DNA of 42,020 bases from Erythrobacter sp. HI0063 (lineage in GTDB: Bacteria > Pseudomonadota > Alphaproteobacteria > Sphingomonadales > Sphingomonadaceae), in the NCBI RefSeq assembly GCF_001635685.1, contig NZ_LWFF01000061.1, forward strand, positions 1 to 42,020, written 5' to 3'. Under the pieces are notes generated by a model. That model worked only from the letters and a program-made list of their open reading frames with translations, was not told the DNA's origin and searched no databases. Made by a program: the position numbers and the translations under genes. Below, piece by piece: positions 8,418 through 16,503 of this stretch (position 1 is its first letter; the number at the start of each line of letters is the position of its first letter).

Positions 8418-8442
8418 GGAACCATCCCCCTAACGGGACGTT
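8418..8442 (+). promoter_or_regulatory. EcfG-type promoter of phyR
   Basis: GGAAC at 8418-8422, 16-base spacer, CGTT at 8439-8442: an exact match to the EcfG consensus. It lies about 30 bases before the phyR start, predicting that PhyR is under control of the sigma factor it activates. Confidence 0.85.
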
Positions 8443-8472
8443 CTAGGCGCGCATTCCTTGGAAGGGGTCTCT

Positions 8473-9267
8473 ATGTCACTTGGTGATCAAATTGCGAAAA
8501 ATTTACCGTATCTACGCCGTTATGCCCGCGCGCTGACCGGCTCTCAGGCGACGGGCGATGCCTTCGTTCGCGCCACTCTGGAAGCAGCGCTGGCGGACGA
8601 GGATTTGAAGGCCTCGCTCGAAGGCGGCCGCGTTCCCCTGTATCGTGCTTTCAACAAGGTGTGGGGCAGCGCCTATATGGAAGCGCCCGACAGCGGTTCG
8701 GACCTGAACGCGCACGAAGAAGCGGCGAGCGGCCGCCTCAAAGCGATCACGCCGATGAACCGGCAGGCCCTCTTGCTGACAACGCTGGAGGATTTCTCCA
8801 CCGATCAGGCCGCCGAGATCATGGAAGTGTCCGAAGAGGACATCGAGAAGCTGGTTCAGGAAGCGGTGGAGGAAATCGATCGCGAGACCTCTACCGAAGT
8901 GCTCATCATCGAGGATGAGCCGCTGATCTCCATGCAACTCGAAGATCTCGTCACCTCGCTCGGCCACGAGATCTGCGGCACCGCGGCAACGCGCACGCAG
9001 GCGCAGGAAGTGGTCGCCGAAAAGACACCGGGTCTCGTGCTCGCGGATATCCAGCTTGCCGACGGGTCTTCCGGCCTCGATGCAGTTGACGATATTCTCG
9101 CGATCGGCAGCGTGCCTGTGATCTTCATCACGGCCTATCCGGAACGCCTTCTGACCGGCGACCGGCCCGAGCCGACCTATCTGGTGACCAAACCGTTTCA
9201 GGAACAGACTGTCCGCGCGGCGATCAGTCAGGCGCTGTTCTTCGGATCGAGCCGCCCGCTGGCTTGA
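8473..9267 (+). CDS. phyR: Anti-anti-sigma response regulator PhyR
   Basis: 264 residues from ATG 8473, placed 6 bases after GGAAGGGG. The N-terminal half (about 1-135) is a sigma-factor-like domain with region-2-like and region-4-like parts (LTTLEDFSTDQAAEIMEVSEEDI) that mimics EcfG. The C-terminal half is a receiver with phospho-acceptor D192 in VLADIQLADG, T220 in FITAYPE and K240 in TKPF. In this family phosphorylation opens the protein so that the sigma-like domain captures NepR and frees EcfG. Partners nepR and ecfG lie about 2 kb downstream, with a kinase gene on the opposite strand in between. Confidence 0.97.
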   Translation: MSLGDQIAKNLPYLRRYARALTGSQATGDAFVRATLEAALADEDLKASLEGGRVPLYRAFNKVWGSAYMEAPDSGSDLNAHEEAASGRLKAITPMNRQALLLTTLEDFSTDQAAEIMEVSEEDIEKLVQEAVEEIDRETSTEVLIIEDEPLISMQLEDLVTSLGHEICGTAATRTQAQEVVAEKTPGLVLADIQLADGSSGLDAVDDILAIGSVPVIFITAYPERLLTGDRPEPTYLVTKPFQEQTVRAAISQALFFGSSRPLA

Positions 9268-9303
9268 CCGTCAGCCTCCGACGCGTCGGAACATAGCGAA
9301 ATG

Positions 9304-9345
9304 ACGGCCGGTGCCCCGGAAAGGGCGCCGGCCGTTTCGTCATTT
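9304..9345. terminator. Terminator between phyR and the kinase gene
   Basis: 13-bp stem (9304-9316 with 9323-9335, one G-T pair) with a CGGAAA loop, then TTCGTCATTT. It sits between two convergent genes and probably serves phyR; the reverse side lacks a good T-run. Confidence 0.7.
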
Positions 9346-9436
9346 ATGTGCGGTTGCAGGGGGCTCCAAAGCGCTTCGATAGCGGTGGCCGAGCCGAAAG
9401 GGCGCTGATCCAATCAAGCCTCGAAAAACTTGAAAG

Positions 9437-11185
9437 TCAGATTTTGTCCATCTGGCGAGCGGCGCGTATTTCGAAATCCCCTCGCTCGCGAACAGGAACC
9501 ATGAGCGTGCAGCGCACGCCCTGAGGGTCGAAATCGAGCTCGACCGGATGCCGCAATTCGTGGGCAACGATCTTCTCGATGAGATCGGTGCCGAAGCCGC
9601 GCTTGCGTGTTTCCGGTACGGGCGGGCCGCCGCGCTCCTGCCAGTCGATGCGCGCCAGACCGTCGGGCGTCAGTTCCCAATGAATCGTGACACTCCCATT
9701 CTCGCAGCTGAGCGCGCCATATTTGGACGCATTGGTGGCAAGCTCATGCAGCGCCAGTCCAAGCGAGAGGGCATCGTTCGGCGCAAGCTCCACCGGTGGA
9801 CCTTCGCTGACGATCGTATGCGCCTCGTCATGCGCGTAAGGCGCGAGTTCGGCTGCGACGACCGATGCGATCGGCGTCGTGCCCCATTCCGACTGCGTCA
9901 GCAGGTCGTGCGTGGCTGAAAGTGCGCGGATACGCCCATCGAGCCCGTCGGCGAAGGACTGCACATCGTCCGCGCGGCGCCGGGTCAGCGCGACGATCGA
10001 CAGCACGTTGGCCAGCGTATTCTTCACCCGGTGATTGAGTTCGCGCGTAAGCGAATTGCGGATCGAATTCTGCTCCGCAAACCAGTTGAGCGAGCGCTGA
10101 TCCTCCAGCGCCTGCTTGGTCAGAAGTCGCGCGACCAGCATCAGCAGGCTGGCAACCGCGAGTCCGAAGAGCATCGTAATCATCGAAAGCGACGACAAGG
10201 CCGGATCGTCTGCAGCGCGCACAACCAGCCGCATTTCGCGATTGGCGACATTCACTTCTCGCTCCACCGCCCGGCCATCCGCATCGCCACCCTTGAGCGA
10301 TGCGAGCAATTCGCTCCCGCCAGGCCCCCCATCGTAAAGCGAGAGACCGAAACCTTCGTGATCTACCAATTCCGCGGCCGAACTCAGGAAATCGGGCGCA
10401 TTGAAGGGGCTGTAGATGAAGCCCAACAATGTCCGGTCATCGCCCATTCCGGAAAATACGGGCATGTAAATCAGAAAGCCGGGCTCGCTCCCTCCTCCTT
10501 CTTGGACGAGCACGACAGAACCGCTGGCCGTCGGCCGTAACGACCGTTGCGCGCGATCCATCGCTTCGCGCCGGACAGGTGAAGAATACATGTCGTATCC
10601 AAGAGCCCTGCGGTTCCTCACGGTATCGGGCTGAAGGAAGCGTACCGGCACAAGCCGATCGCGCGGCTGTTCTTCAAGAGTGGGCGAAATGCGGACATCG
10701 CCGACGCGATAGCGGTTGAGATCCTCTTCGAAGGCGCGAACCTCGGACGGGCGCAGCACCGGCGCCCAGCCATATCCTTCGGCGCCTTTGTAATCCGCAT
10801 CGAGCCGCAATTCGGCGACGAAGCGGTTGAAGAGCGCGGGATCGACGGTTCCCTGGGCGGAAAACAGCGCTGCGCCTGCGCGAAGATAGGACGCGTTGAC
10901 CGATGCGCGGCGCTCCATAACCGCCGACAAGGCCCCGGCCGTGCGCGCCATCATTGCGTCTTCCCGCGCACGTTCCCCACGCTCGATCGTGAAGACGCTC
11001 AAGCCCGTCAGAGCGATGATGATCAGAAAGATCGCCACCGGGATGATCCTGGGATAGGTCACCAGCCATCGCCGTGGGCCGCTTTTGCCCGTCTCGGGGC
11101 TAGTGATTTCCCGTTTGCTCGCCAGCGCGCTGCCTTCCAAAATCAAATCTTCCAACGAACACCGTGAAAACGGTTTCTGCCTCAC
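9437..11185 (-). CDS. CHASE-domain HWE-type sensor histidine kinase (PhyK-like)
   Basis: 582 residues from GTG 11185, which has GGGAGG five bases upstream; this beats the longer open frame from 11269. Layout: TM1 at about 46-67, periplasmic CHASE domain at about 70-330, TM2 at about 333-356, then an HWE/HisKA_2 kinase with phospho-acceptor H385 in ELNHRVKNTLANV, the HELATNASKYGALS ATP site and a DWQE element matching the WxE of HWE kinases. Kinases of this group phosphorylate PhyR. The position between phyR and nepR and the shared promoter region with nepR-ecfG support that. The periplasmic signal is unknown; some homologues act mainly as phosphatases. Confidence 0.9.
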   Translation of the reverse strand: MRQKPFSRCSLEDLILEGSALASKREITSPETGKSGPRRWLVTYPRIIPVAIFLIIIALTGLSVFTIERGERAREDAMMARTAGALSAVMERRASVNASYLRAGAALFSAQGTVDPALFNRFVAELRLDADYKGAEGYGWAPVLRPSEVRAFEEDLNRYRVGDVRISPTLEEQPRDRLVPVRFLQPDTVRNRRALGYDMYSSPVRREAMDRAQRSLRPTASGSVVLVQEGGGSEPGFLIYMPVFSGMGDDRTLLGFIYSPFNAPDFLSSAAELVDHEGFGLSLYDGGPGGSELLASLKGGDADGRAVEREVNVANREMRLVVRAADDPALSSLSMITMLFGLAVASLLMLVARLLTKQALEDQRSLNWFAEQNSIRNSLTRELNHRVKNTLANVLSIVALTRRRADDVQSFADGLDGRIRALSATHDLLTQSEWGTTPIASVVAAELAPYAHDEAHTIVSEGPPVELAPNDALSLGLALHELATNASKYGALSCENGSVTIHWELTPDGLARIDWQERGGPPVPETRKRGFGTDLIEKIVAHELRHPVELDFDPQGVRCTLMVPVRERGDFEIRAARQMDKI

Positions 11186-11235
11186 AACGTCCTCCCATCC
11201 GCAGGAGCGAACGGCAAGTCGGGGCTGTCGAATAG

Positions 11236-11260
11236 GGAACCAAACCCAAAGCGCATCGTT
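11236..11260 (+). promoter_or_regulatory. EcfG-type promoter of nepR-ecfG
   Basis: GGAAC at 11236-11240, 16-base spacer, CGTT at 11257-11260: exact consensus. It implies positive autoregulation of ecfG together with its anti-sigma factor, as is common in this regulon. Confidence 0.85.
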
Positions 11261-11262
11261 CC
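11238..11262 (-). promoter_or_regulatory. Overlapping reverse EcfG-type promoter for the kinase gene
   Basis: Read on the minus strand the same element gives GGAAC (complement of 11258-11262), 16-base spacer and GGTT (complement of 11238-11241). The -10 has one mismatch to CGTT. It points toward the kinase start at 11185, leaving a leader of about 45 bases. Confidence 0.5.
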
Positions 11263-11343
11263 CCCGCAATTCACGGGATCGACATCTGCGCCGGGGCTCC
11301 CTATCTCCAGCTCCGTTAATGACAGGAACTTATCTTCTCGCCT

Positions 11344-11535
11344 ATGACATCCGAACAGGACAAAGACGTCGCGGTTCCGCCCGCCGAGGGTGCTGCCAGT
11401 ACCGCGAAGCGTACCGACCGAAAAGAACGACCCGAATGGGCAACTGGCTTGCGCCAGCTTTACGATTCCGTCGTCGACGAGGATATACCGGACCAATTCA
11501 AGGATCTGCTGTCGCAGCTGGACACTAAGAACTGA
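11344..11535 (+). CDS. nepR: Anti-sigma factor NepR
   Basis: 63 residues, the usual NepR size. A Lys/Arg/Asp-rich flexible N-terminus precedes the conserved helical core LRQLYDSVVDEDIPDQFKDL ending in LSQLD, which is the part that binds EcfG or, competitively, PhyR. NepR holds EcfG inactive in unstressed cells. The stop codon overlaps the ecfG start by one base (TGATG), so translation is coupled and stoichiometry likely fixed. Confidence 0.96.
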   Translation: MTSEQDKDVAVPPAEGAASTAKRTDRKERPEWATGLRQLYDSVVDEDIPDQFKDLLSQLDTKN

Positions 11536-12143
11536 TGGGGTCGAACACACGCACGGTCGCGGAAAAGGCCGATTTCAAACGGGAACTGACGGAGGTCGTT
11601 CCGCATCTTCGCGCGTTTGCGCGGGGTCTCTGCGGACGCGCCGACATGGCGGACGATCTGGTGCAGGAAGCCCTGCTAAAGGCGTGGGCGGCCCAGGAGC
11701 GGTTCGAGCCCGGCACGTCGATGCGCGCCTGGACCTTTGTCATCCTGCGCAATGCCTATCTTACCGATATGCGCCGAAACCGGTTCCGCGGCGAATATGA
11801 CGAAGGTGTCGCGGAACGCGTCCTGACCGCGCCTGCCGGCCAGGAAGAACCGCTGCATCTGTCCGACATGCATCGCGCATTGCTGACGCTTCCTCCCGAA
11901 CGGCGCGAGGCGCTGTTGCTGGTCGGTGCGGGCGGCTTCTCCTACGAGGAAGCTGCGAATATCTGCGGCTGTGCGGTCGGCACGATCAAGAGCCGCGTCG
12001 GCCGTGCCCGCGCCGCTTTAAACGCGATGCTTGCCGACGGTGCAATCCCGCGCCGCTCCACTTCCGACGATGCGGCGCATCGCGCAATTCTCGAAGAGCT
12101 GGACGATGTTGCCGCCGGCAACGGCGTTGCCGCGCGTAACTGA
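11535..12143 (+). CDS. ecfG: General stress response ECF sigma factor EcfG
   Basis: 202 residues. Sigma region 2 is seen from about 20 to 90 (FARGLCGRADMADDLVQEAL, then AWTFVILRNAYLTDMRRNRF) and region 4 from about 115 to 165 (LPPERREALLLVGAGGFSYE with GTIKSRVGRARAAL as recognition helix). The linker and NepR coupling mark it as the ECF15/EcfG group. It directs RNA polymerase to GGAAC/CGTT promoters, several of which are visible in this window, including its own. A C-terminal tail of about 35 residues beyond region 4 is slightly long. Confidence 0.96.
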   Translation: MGSNTRTVAEKADFKRELTEVVPHLRAFARGLCGRADMADDLVQEALLKAWAAQERFEPGTSMRAWTFVILRNAYLTDMRRNRFRGEYDEGVAERVLTAPAGQEEPLHLSDMHRALLTLPPERREALLLVGAGGFSYEEAANICGCAVGTIKSRVGRARAALNAMLADGAIPRRSTSDDAAHRAILEELDDVAAGNGVAARN

Positions 12144-12156
12144 GCGCCGTGCGGCC

Positions 12157-12185
12157 GCATCCTTCGAGGATGCCAAGCGGTTTTC
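12157..12185 (+). terminator. Weak hairpin after ecfG
   Basis: GCATCCT/AGGATGC stem (12157-12173) with a TCG loop, then CAAGCGGTTTTCG. A short stem with a small T-run, a possible partial terminator before the AI-2E gene. Confidence 0.35.
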
Positions 12186-12218
12186 GACCGACCTTCCTGC
12201 TGGCGCGCAGTCGGAGGC

Positions 12219-13436
12219 ATGAACACGGGCGAAGTTGGACCGGGCGCGACGTCCGATAGCGGAGCCGAAACCGAGCGCACGACCTCGCGCGGTCGGCGAA
12301 AAGGATTCGCCGAGCAGGAATTGCGTCTGATTTCGGCGCTGGTCGTCCTGATCGGGCTCGGCCTGTTCTTCGCGATGCCTTTTGTGCTCTCGATCGGATC
12401 GGTGGTGTTCCTGCCGATTACCGCCGCACTGGTGCTCACCATCATTCTGTCGCCTCTGGCAGACAGGCTGGCGGCCTGGGGTCTTCCCAATGTGCTCGCC
12501 TCCTTCATCGCCCTGCTGATTTTCCTAGGCGTCCTGCTCCTTGCGCTGGCACTGATCCTGCAGCCCGCAACGGTCCTTTTCGACCGCTTGCCGACCATGA
12601 TCGACACGGCGGGCGCGCGGTTCTCCGATCTGCGCAATCAGTTCGGCTGGATTGCGCAGATCAACGAACAGCTCGCCGAACTGATGGCTCGCGAGGAGGG
12701 GCGCGAAGTTGTAGTCGCCACGCCGAGCCTGTTGCAGGAGCTCGCTTTTGCAACACCCAGCGTCGTGATCGAAACGATCCTGACCTTCCTGATGGCGTTC
12801 TTCATGGTCGAGGCGCGCGTTCGCCTGCGCCAGAAGCTGCTGTTCGGGCGCAGTTCCTTCGGAACCAGCGTGAAGGCCGCGCGTGTCCTGCGCGAGGTGC
12901 AGGACCGGGTCGCCTCCTATGTAATGACCGTCGGTTGGATCAACATCTGCGTCGGCATCGTCGCGGGATTGGGGGCATGGGCCCTCGGCGTCGAGGCACC
13001 GGTGATGTGGGGCGGCCTGGCCGCGCTCCTCAATTTCCTGCCCTATATCGGCCCCACGATCATGGTCGGCCTTCTCGCCCTGTTCGGAATCGGGACGATG
13101 GAAACGGTGCTGATCGGATTGATCCCGGCGGCGGCCTATCTCGGCCTTCACACCGTCGAGGCGAACGTCGTCACTCCATCGATCCTCGGCGCGCGGTTCA
13201 CTATGAACCCGGTCATGATCCTGATCGCCCTGATGTATTTTTCATGGATATGGGGAATGGTCGGGGCGCTTCTGTCGGTTCCGATCCTCCTTATCCTGAC
13301 CGCATTGTTCGAACATACGGGGCGTCCGAACCTGGTGGGCTTCGTCTTCGGTGAACCGCTGTTCGCGAACGATATGTTCGACCTTGTGAGCGACACGCCG
13401 GGCGAAAAGACATCCGAAGAGACGCGATCCGCCTGA
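12219..13436 (+). CDS. AI-2E family transporter
   Basis: 405-residue polytopic membrane protein of the AI-2E (formerly PerM/UPF0118) family: two N-terminal helices, a helix near 100-120, a cytoplasmic loop, then a cluster of helices from about 180 to 390. The typical GLAALLNFLPYIGPTIMVG and VEANVVTPSILGARFTMNPV segments are present. Some relatives export small molecules or act as Na+/H+ antiporters; the autoinducer role in the family name is not general. A Ser/Arg-rich cytoplasmic N-terminus of about 35 residues precedes TM1. GGAGG lies only one base before the ATG, so the true start may be slightly different. Confidence 0.88.
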   Translation: MNTGEVGPGATSDSGAETERTTSRGRRKGFAEQELRLISALVVLIGLGLFFAMPFVLSIGSVVFLPITAALVLTIILSPLADRLAAWGLPNVLASFIALLIFLGVLLLALALILQPATVLFDRLPTMIDTAGARFSDLRNQFGWIAQINEQLAELMAREEGREVVVATPSLLQELAFATPSVVIETILTFLMAFFMVEARVRLRQKLLFGRSSFGTSVKAARVLREVQDRVASYVMTVGWINICVGIVAGLGAWALGVEAPVMWGGLAALLNFLPYIGPTIMVGLLALFGIGTMETVLIGLIPAAAYLGLHTVEANVVTPSILGARFTMNPVMILIALMYFSWIWGMVGALLSVPILLILTALFEHTGRPNLVGFVFGEPLFANDMFDLVSDTPGEKTSEETRSA

Positions 13437-13458
13437 TCAGGATTGGCAGCCGCCAAAC

Positions 13459-13494
13459 AAAAGGCCCGCATCGCGAATACGATGCGGGCCTTTT
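13459..13494. terminator. Bidirectional terminator
   Basis: Perfect 15-bp stem (13459-13473 with 13480-13494) including A-run and T-run flanks, six-base loop. It serves the AI-2E gene and the convergent superoxide dismutase gene. Confidence 0.88.
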
Positions 13495-13514
13495 GCGTTA
13501 CGATTCAAGCGCGA

Positions 13515-14129
13515 TCAGCTCGAATATTTCCATGTTTCGCCGCGTGCGAGATTGTCCGAGGCGAAGCTCCAATTGATCTTGCTGCCCAGAACCGCGTCGA
13601 GATATTCCGGACGCTTGTTCTGGTGATCGAGATAATAGGCGTGCTCCCACAGGTCGATCGTCAGAAGCGGGTTGATCCCGTCCTTGTCGGCCAGCGTGTC
13701 GCCGTCATGCGTTTCCTCGATCGTCAGTTCGCCATTCTTGACGGCGAGCCAGACCCAGCCGCTGGCGAAATGACCTGCGCCGCGCTCGGCCAGCTTCTTC
13801 TTCAGCTCGTCGGTCGAACCGAAGGCCTTGTCGATCATGGCCTGCAATTCGTCCGAAATGCTGCCTTCTTCGGCCGCCATCGAATGCCAGTAGAACCCGT
13901 GGTTCCAGGCCTGGGCCGAATTGTTGAAAAGGCCCTGATCGTTACCGCGCGCCGCAGCGATCACTTCTTCAAGCGATTTGTCGGCATGGCCCGTGCCCTC
14001 GATCGCCTTGTTGGTCTTGTCGACATAGGCCTGGTGATGCTTGCCGTGGTGGTAGGAAAGCGTTTCCGCCGAAACGGCCGGGTCGAGCGCGCTGTCGGCA
14101 TAGGGCAGGTCGGTGAGCTTGAATGCCAT
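13515..14129 (-). CDS. sodB: Fe superoxide dismutase
   Basis: 204 residues. Metal ligands are all visible: H27 in SYHHGKHH, H77 in AQAWNHGFYW, D159 and H163 in TIDLWEHAYYLDH. The SAQAWNHGFYWHSM segment with Gln in the active site region before the second ligand favours Fe over Mn specificity. It disproportionates superoxide in the cytoplasm. The ribosome site GAGGGA lies about 10 bases before ATG. It stands alone between a bidirectional terminator and a divergent region shared with glmM. No EcfG-type box was found upstream. Confidence 0.97.
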   Translation of the reverse strand: MAFKLTDLPYADSALDPAVSAETLSYHHGKHHQAYVDKTNKAIEGTGHADKSLEEVIAAARGNDQGLFNNSAQAWNHGFYWHSMAAEEGSISDELQAMIDKAFGSTDELKKKLAERGAGHFASGWVWLAVKNGELTIEETHDGDTLADKDGINPLLTIDLWEHAYYLDHQNKRPEYLDAVLGSKINWSFASDNLARGETWKYSS

Positions 14130-14334
14130 GTTTGTAAGTCCCTCTTGGTCGGTTGGTTGTGGGTGTATGGTCGATTAACGCTTCTGGGCGATGATTGTTG
14201 CATCGTTCGGAACCAATTTCTTGCGTGCCGGTAATCGCCTCTCTCGATTGAAAGCGGATTTCGGTTCTCACCCTTTCCTTCCAACGCCTTTCGCGGCAGA
14301 AGCCCCGACAAACTTTCATATTTGGACGCTTTGC

Positions 14335-15672
14335 ATGACACGCAGGTTTTTCGGCACGGATGGTATCCGGGGCCGCACAAATTCCGGCAAGCTGACCGCC
14401 GCCATGGCGATGCGGGTGGGGCAGGCCGCAGGCAGGCATTTCCGCCGCGGGGATCATCGCCATCGCGTGGTCATCGGCAAGGATACGCGATTGTCCGGCT
14501 ATATGATGGAAAGCGCGCTGGTGGCGGGCTTCACCAGTTCGGGAGTGGACGTCATCATGACCGGCCCCCTCCCAACCCCTGCCATTGCCATGCTGACGCG
14601 CGAGATGCGGGCGGATCTGGGCGTCATGATCTCGGCCAGTCACAATCTCTACGAAGACAACGGTATCAAGCTCTTCGGCCCCGACGGCTTCAAGCTCTCG
14701 GACGAAGACGAGCTGGCGATCGAAGCGTTGATGGACGAGGAGCCGGTTCTCGCCGATGCGCCCGAAATCGGGCGGGCGCGCCGGATCGAGGATGCGCGCG
14801 GGCGCTATATCCACGCGATCAAGCAATCGGTGGGCCCGGCCATGCGGTTCGACGATCTCAAGGTCGTCATCGATTGCGCCAACGGTGCCGCCTACCATGT
14901 CGCGCCTTCCGCCATCTGGGAGCTTGGGGCCGAAATCGTCACTTTGGGCGTCGAACCCAACGGCACGAACATCAATCGCGGCGTCGGCTCCACCGCGCTC
15001 GACGCGGTCAAGGCCAAGGTTGTCGAAGTCGGCGCGGATATCGGCATCGCGCTCGACGGGGATGCCGATCGCCTGATCGTCGTCGACGAGAAGGGGCGCA
15101 CGGTCGATGGCGACCAGATCATGGCGCTGATTGCCGATCGAATGGCCGACAAGGGTGTTCTGACCGGAGGCGGCGTGGTCGCCACCGTGATGTCCAATCT
15201 GGGGCTCGAGCGCCATCTGGCAGAGCGCGGCCTGACGCTGGAGCGCACGAAGGTCGGTGACCGATACGTGCTGGAGCGGATGAAGGAAGGTGGCTTCAAT
15301 GTCGGCGGCGAGCAATCGGGTCACATGATCCTGCTCGATCACGGCACTACTGGAGACGGGACGATCGCGGCGCTGCGCGTCCTCTCCAGCATGGTCTGGT
15401 CGGGCAAGCCGGCAAGCGAATTGCTGCATGTCTTCGATCCCGTACCCCAGCTGCTCAAGAACGTTCGTTACGAAAGCGGTTCTCCGCTCGATGCCGACGG
15501 CGTGAAACGCGCAATCGCCGAAGCCGAGAGCGAGCTGTCCGGAAAAGGCCGCCTCGTTATCCGTGCTTCGGGCACCGAACCGCTGATCCGCGTAATGGCC
15601 GAAGGGGACGATGCCCAACAGGTCGAACGCGTGGTCGACAATGTCTGCAACGCGGTGCGCGCAGCCGCGTGA
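14335..15672 (+). CDS. glmM: Phosphoglucosamine mutase GlmM
   Basis: 445 residues, normal length. It interconverts glucosamine-6-phosphate and glucosamine-1-phosphate on the way to UDP-GlcNAc for peptidoglycan and LPS. Start chosen at ATG 14335 because the canonical N-terminus [11 protein letters not shown] follows. The phospho-serine S102 is in MISASHN, the metal loop is DGDADR, the sugar-binding loop GGEQSGH, and the phosphate loop [12 protein letters not shown] near the end. The stop overlaps the thiD start by four bases (GTGA). Confidence 0.97.
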   Translation: MTRRFFGTDGIRGRTNSGKLTAAMAMRVGQAAGRHFRRGDHRHRVVIGKDTRLSGYMMESALVAGFTSSGVDVIMTGPLPTPAIAMLTREMRADLGVMISASHNLYEDNGIKLFGPDGFKLSDEDELAIEALMDEEPVLADAPEIGRARRIEDARGRYIHAIKQSVGPAMRFDDLKVVIDCANGAAYHVAPSAIWELGAEIVTLGVEPNGTNINRGVGSTALDAVKAKVVEVGADIGIALDGDADRLIVVDEKGRTVDGDQIMALIADRMADKGVLTGGGVVATVMSNLGLERHLAERGLTLERTKVGDRYVLERMKEGGFNVGGEQSGHMILLDHGTTGDGTIAALRVLSSMVWSGKPASELLHVFDPVPQLLKNVRYESGSPLDADGVKRAIAEAESELSGKGRLVIRASGTEPLIRVMAEGDDAQQVERVVDNVCNAVRAAA

Positions 15673-16490
15673 CATCCTCCCCGCCCCCTCGCATTCTTTC
15701 CATCGCCGGGTCCGATTCTTCGGGCGGAGCCGGAATCCAGGCCGATCTCAAGACCATCGCTATGCTGGGCGGTTACGGCATGAGCGCGATTACCGCCGTC
15801 ACCGCGCAGAACACTCTCGGCGTCCACGCGGTCGAGGCGCTGGATGCGGATTTCGTGATGGCGCAGGTGGACGCCTGCCTCGACGATATCGGTGCCGATG
15901 GGATCAAGATCGGCATGCTGGGCTCGCCTGCGACGGCGCAAGCCCTCGCCCGTCGGCTGGACAGCTTTGCTGGGCCGATCGTGTTCGATCCGGTCATGGT
16001 CGCGACCAGCGGAGCGGCTCTGGCAGACGAGGCGACGATCGCCGGATTTGCCGAGCTGATGGCGATCGCCACGATCGTCACGCCCAATATTCCCGAGCTC
16101 GCCGCGCTGACCGGGCGCACCGAACCGGCCGAAGACGCGATCGTCGATGCGGGTCTGGATCTGGCGAGCAGGCACGATGTCATGGTGCTGGCCAAGGGCG
16201 GCCATGCGGAAACCGGCGATCAGGTGCTCGACCGCGTACTCGCGCCCAGCGGCAAGATCGCGAGCTTCGGCCACGCCCGGCTCGAAACGCGGCACACGCA
16301 CGGGACGGGCTGCACCCTTTCGGCAGCGCTCGCCACCATGCTCGCGCATCGCCTGCCCTTGACCGACGCGGTTCGGATGGCGCGCGCCTTCACTTTCGCG
16401 GCGATCGAGAACGCGCCCGGCTTCGGTGCCGGGCACGGCCCGCTGGGCCATCAGGCTGTACGCAGGCTGGCGGAGGCTCCCTCCGACTGA
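15669..16490 (+). CDS. thiD: Hydroxymethylpyrimidine/phosphomethylpyrimidine kinase ThiD
   Basis: 273 residues starting at GTG 15669 within the glmM stop region. It phosphorylates HMP and HMP-P in thiamine pyrophosphate synthesis. Ribokinase-fold signatures are clear: [20 protein letters not shown] at the N-terminus, [41 protein letters not shown], and the anion-hole/catalytic [11 protein letters not shown]. Coupling with glmM looks like a local arrangement, not a pathway link. Confidence 0.95.
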   Translation: MTSSPPPRILSIAGSDSSGGAGIQADLKTIAMLGGYGMSAITAVTAQNTLGVHAVEALDADFVMAQVDACLDDIGADGIKIGMLGSPATAQALARRLDSFAGPIVFDPVMVATSGAALADEATIAGFAELMAIATIVTPNIPELAALTGRTEPAEDAIVDAGLDLASRHDVMVLAKGGHAETGDQVLDRVLAPSGKIASFGHARLETRHTHGTGCTLSAALATMLAHRLPLTDAVRMARAFTFAAIENAPGFGAGHGPLGHQAVRRLAEAPSD

Positions 16491-16503
16491 GCCGGACGCG
16501 CTT

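Noticed and set aside
12852-12885. GGAAC plus CGTG in the AI-2E gene as an EcfG promoter
   Set aside because: It lies inside a coding region and lacks the final TT; no gene begins downstream.
14209-14230. GGAACC before glmM as an EcfG promoter
   Set aside because: At 16-17 bases the -10 reads GGTA/GTAA, a poor match, and glmM is a housekeeping gene.
13969-15675. 568-residue minus-strand frame across sodB and glmM
   Set aside because: It covers the start of sodB and all of glmM in antisense, with no recognisable domain.
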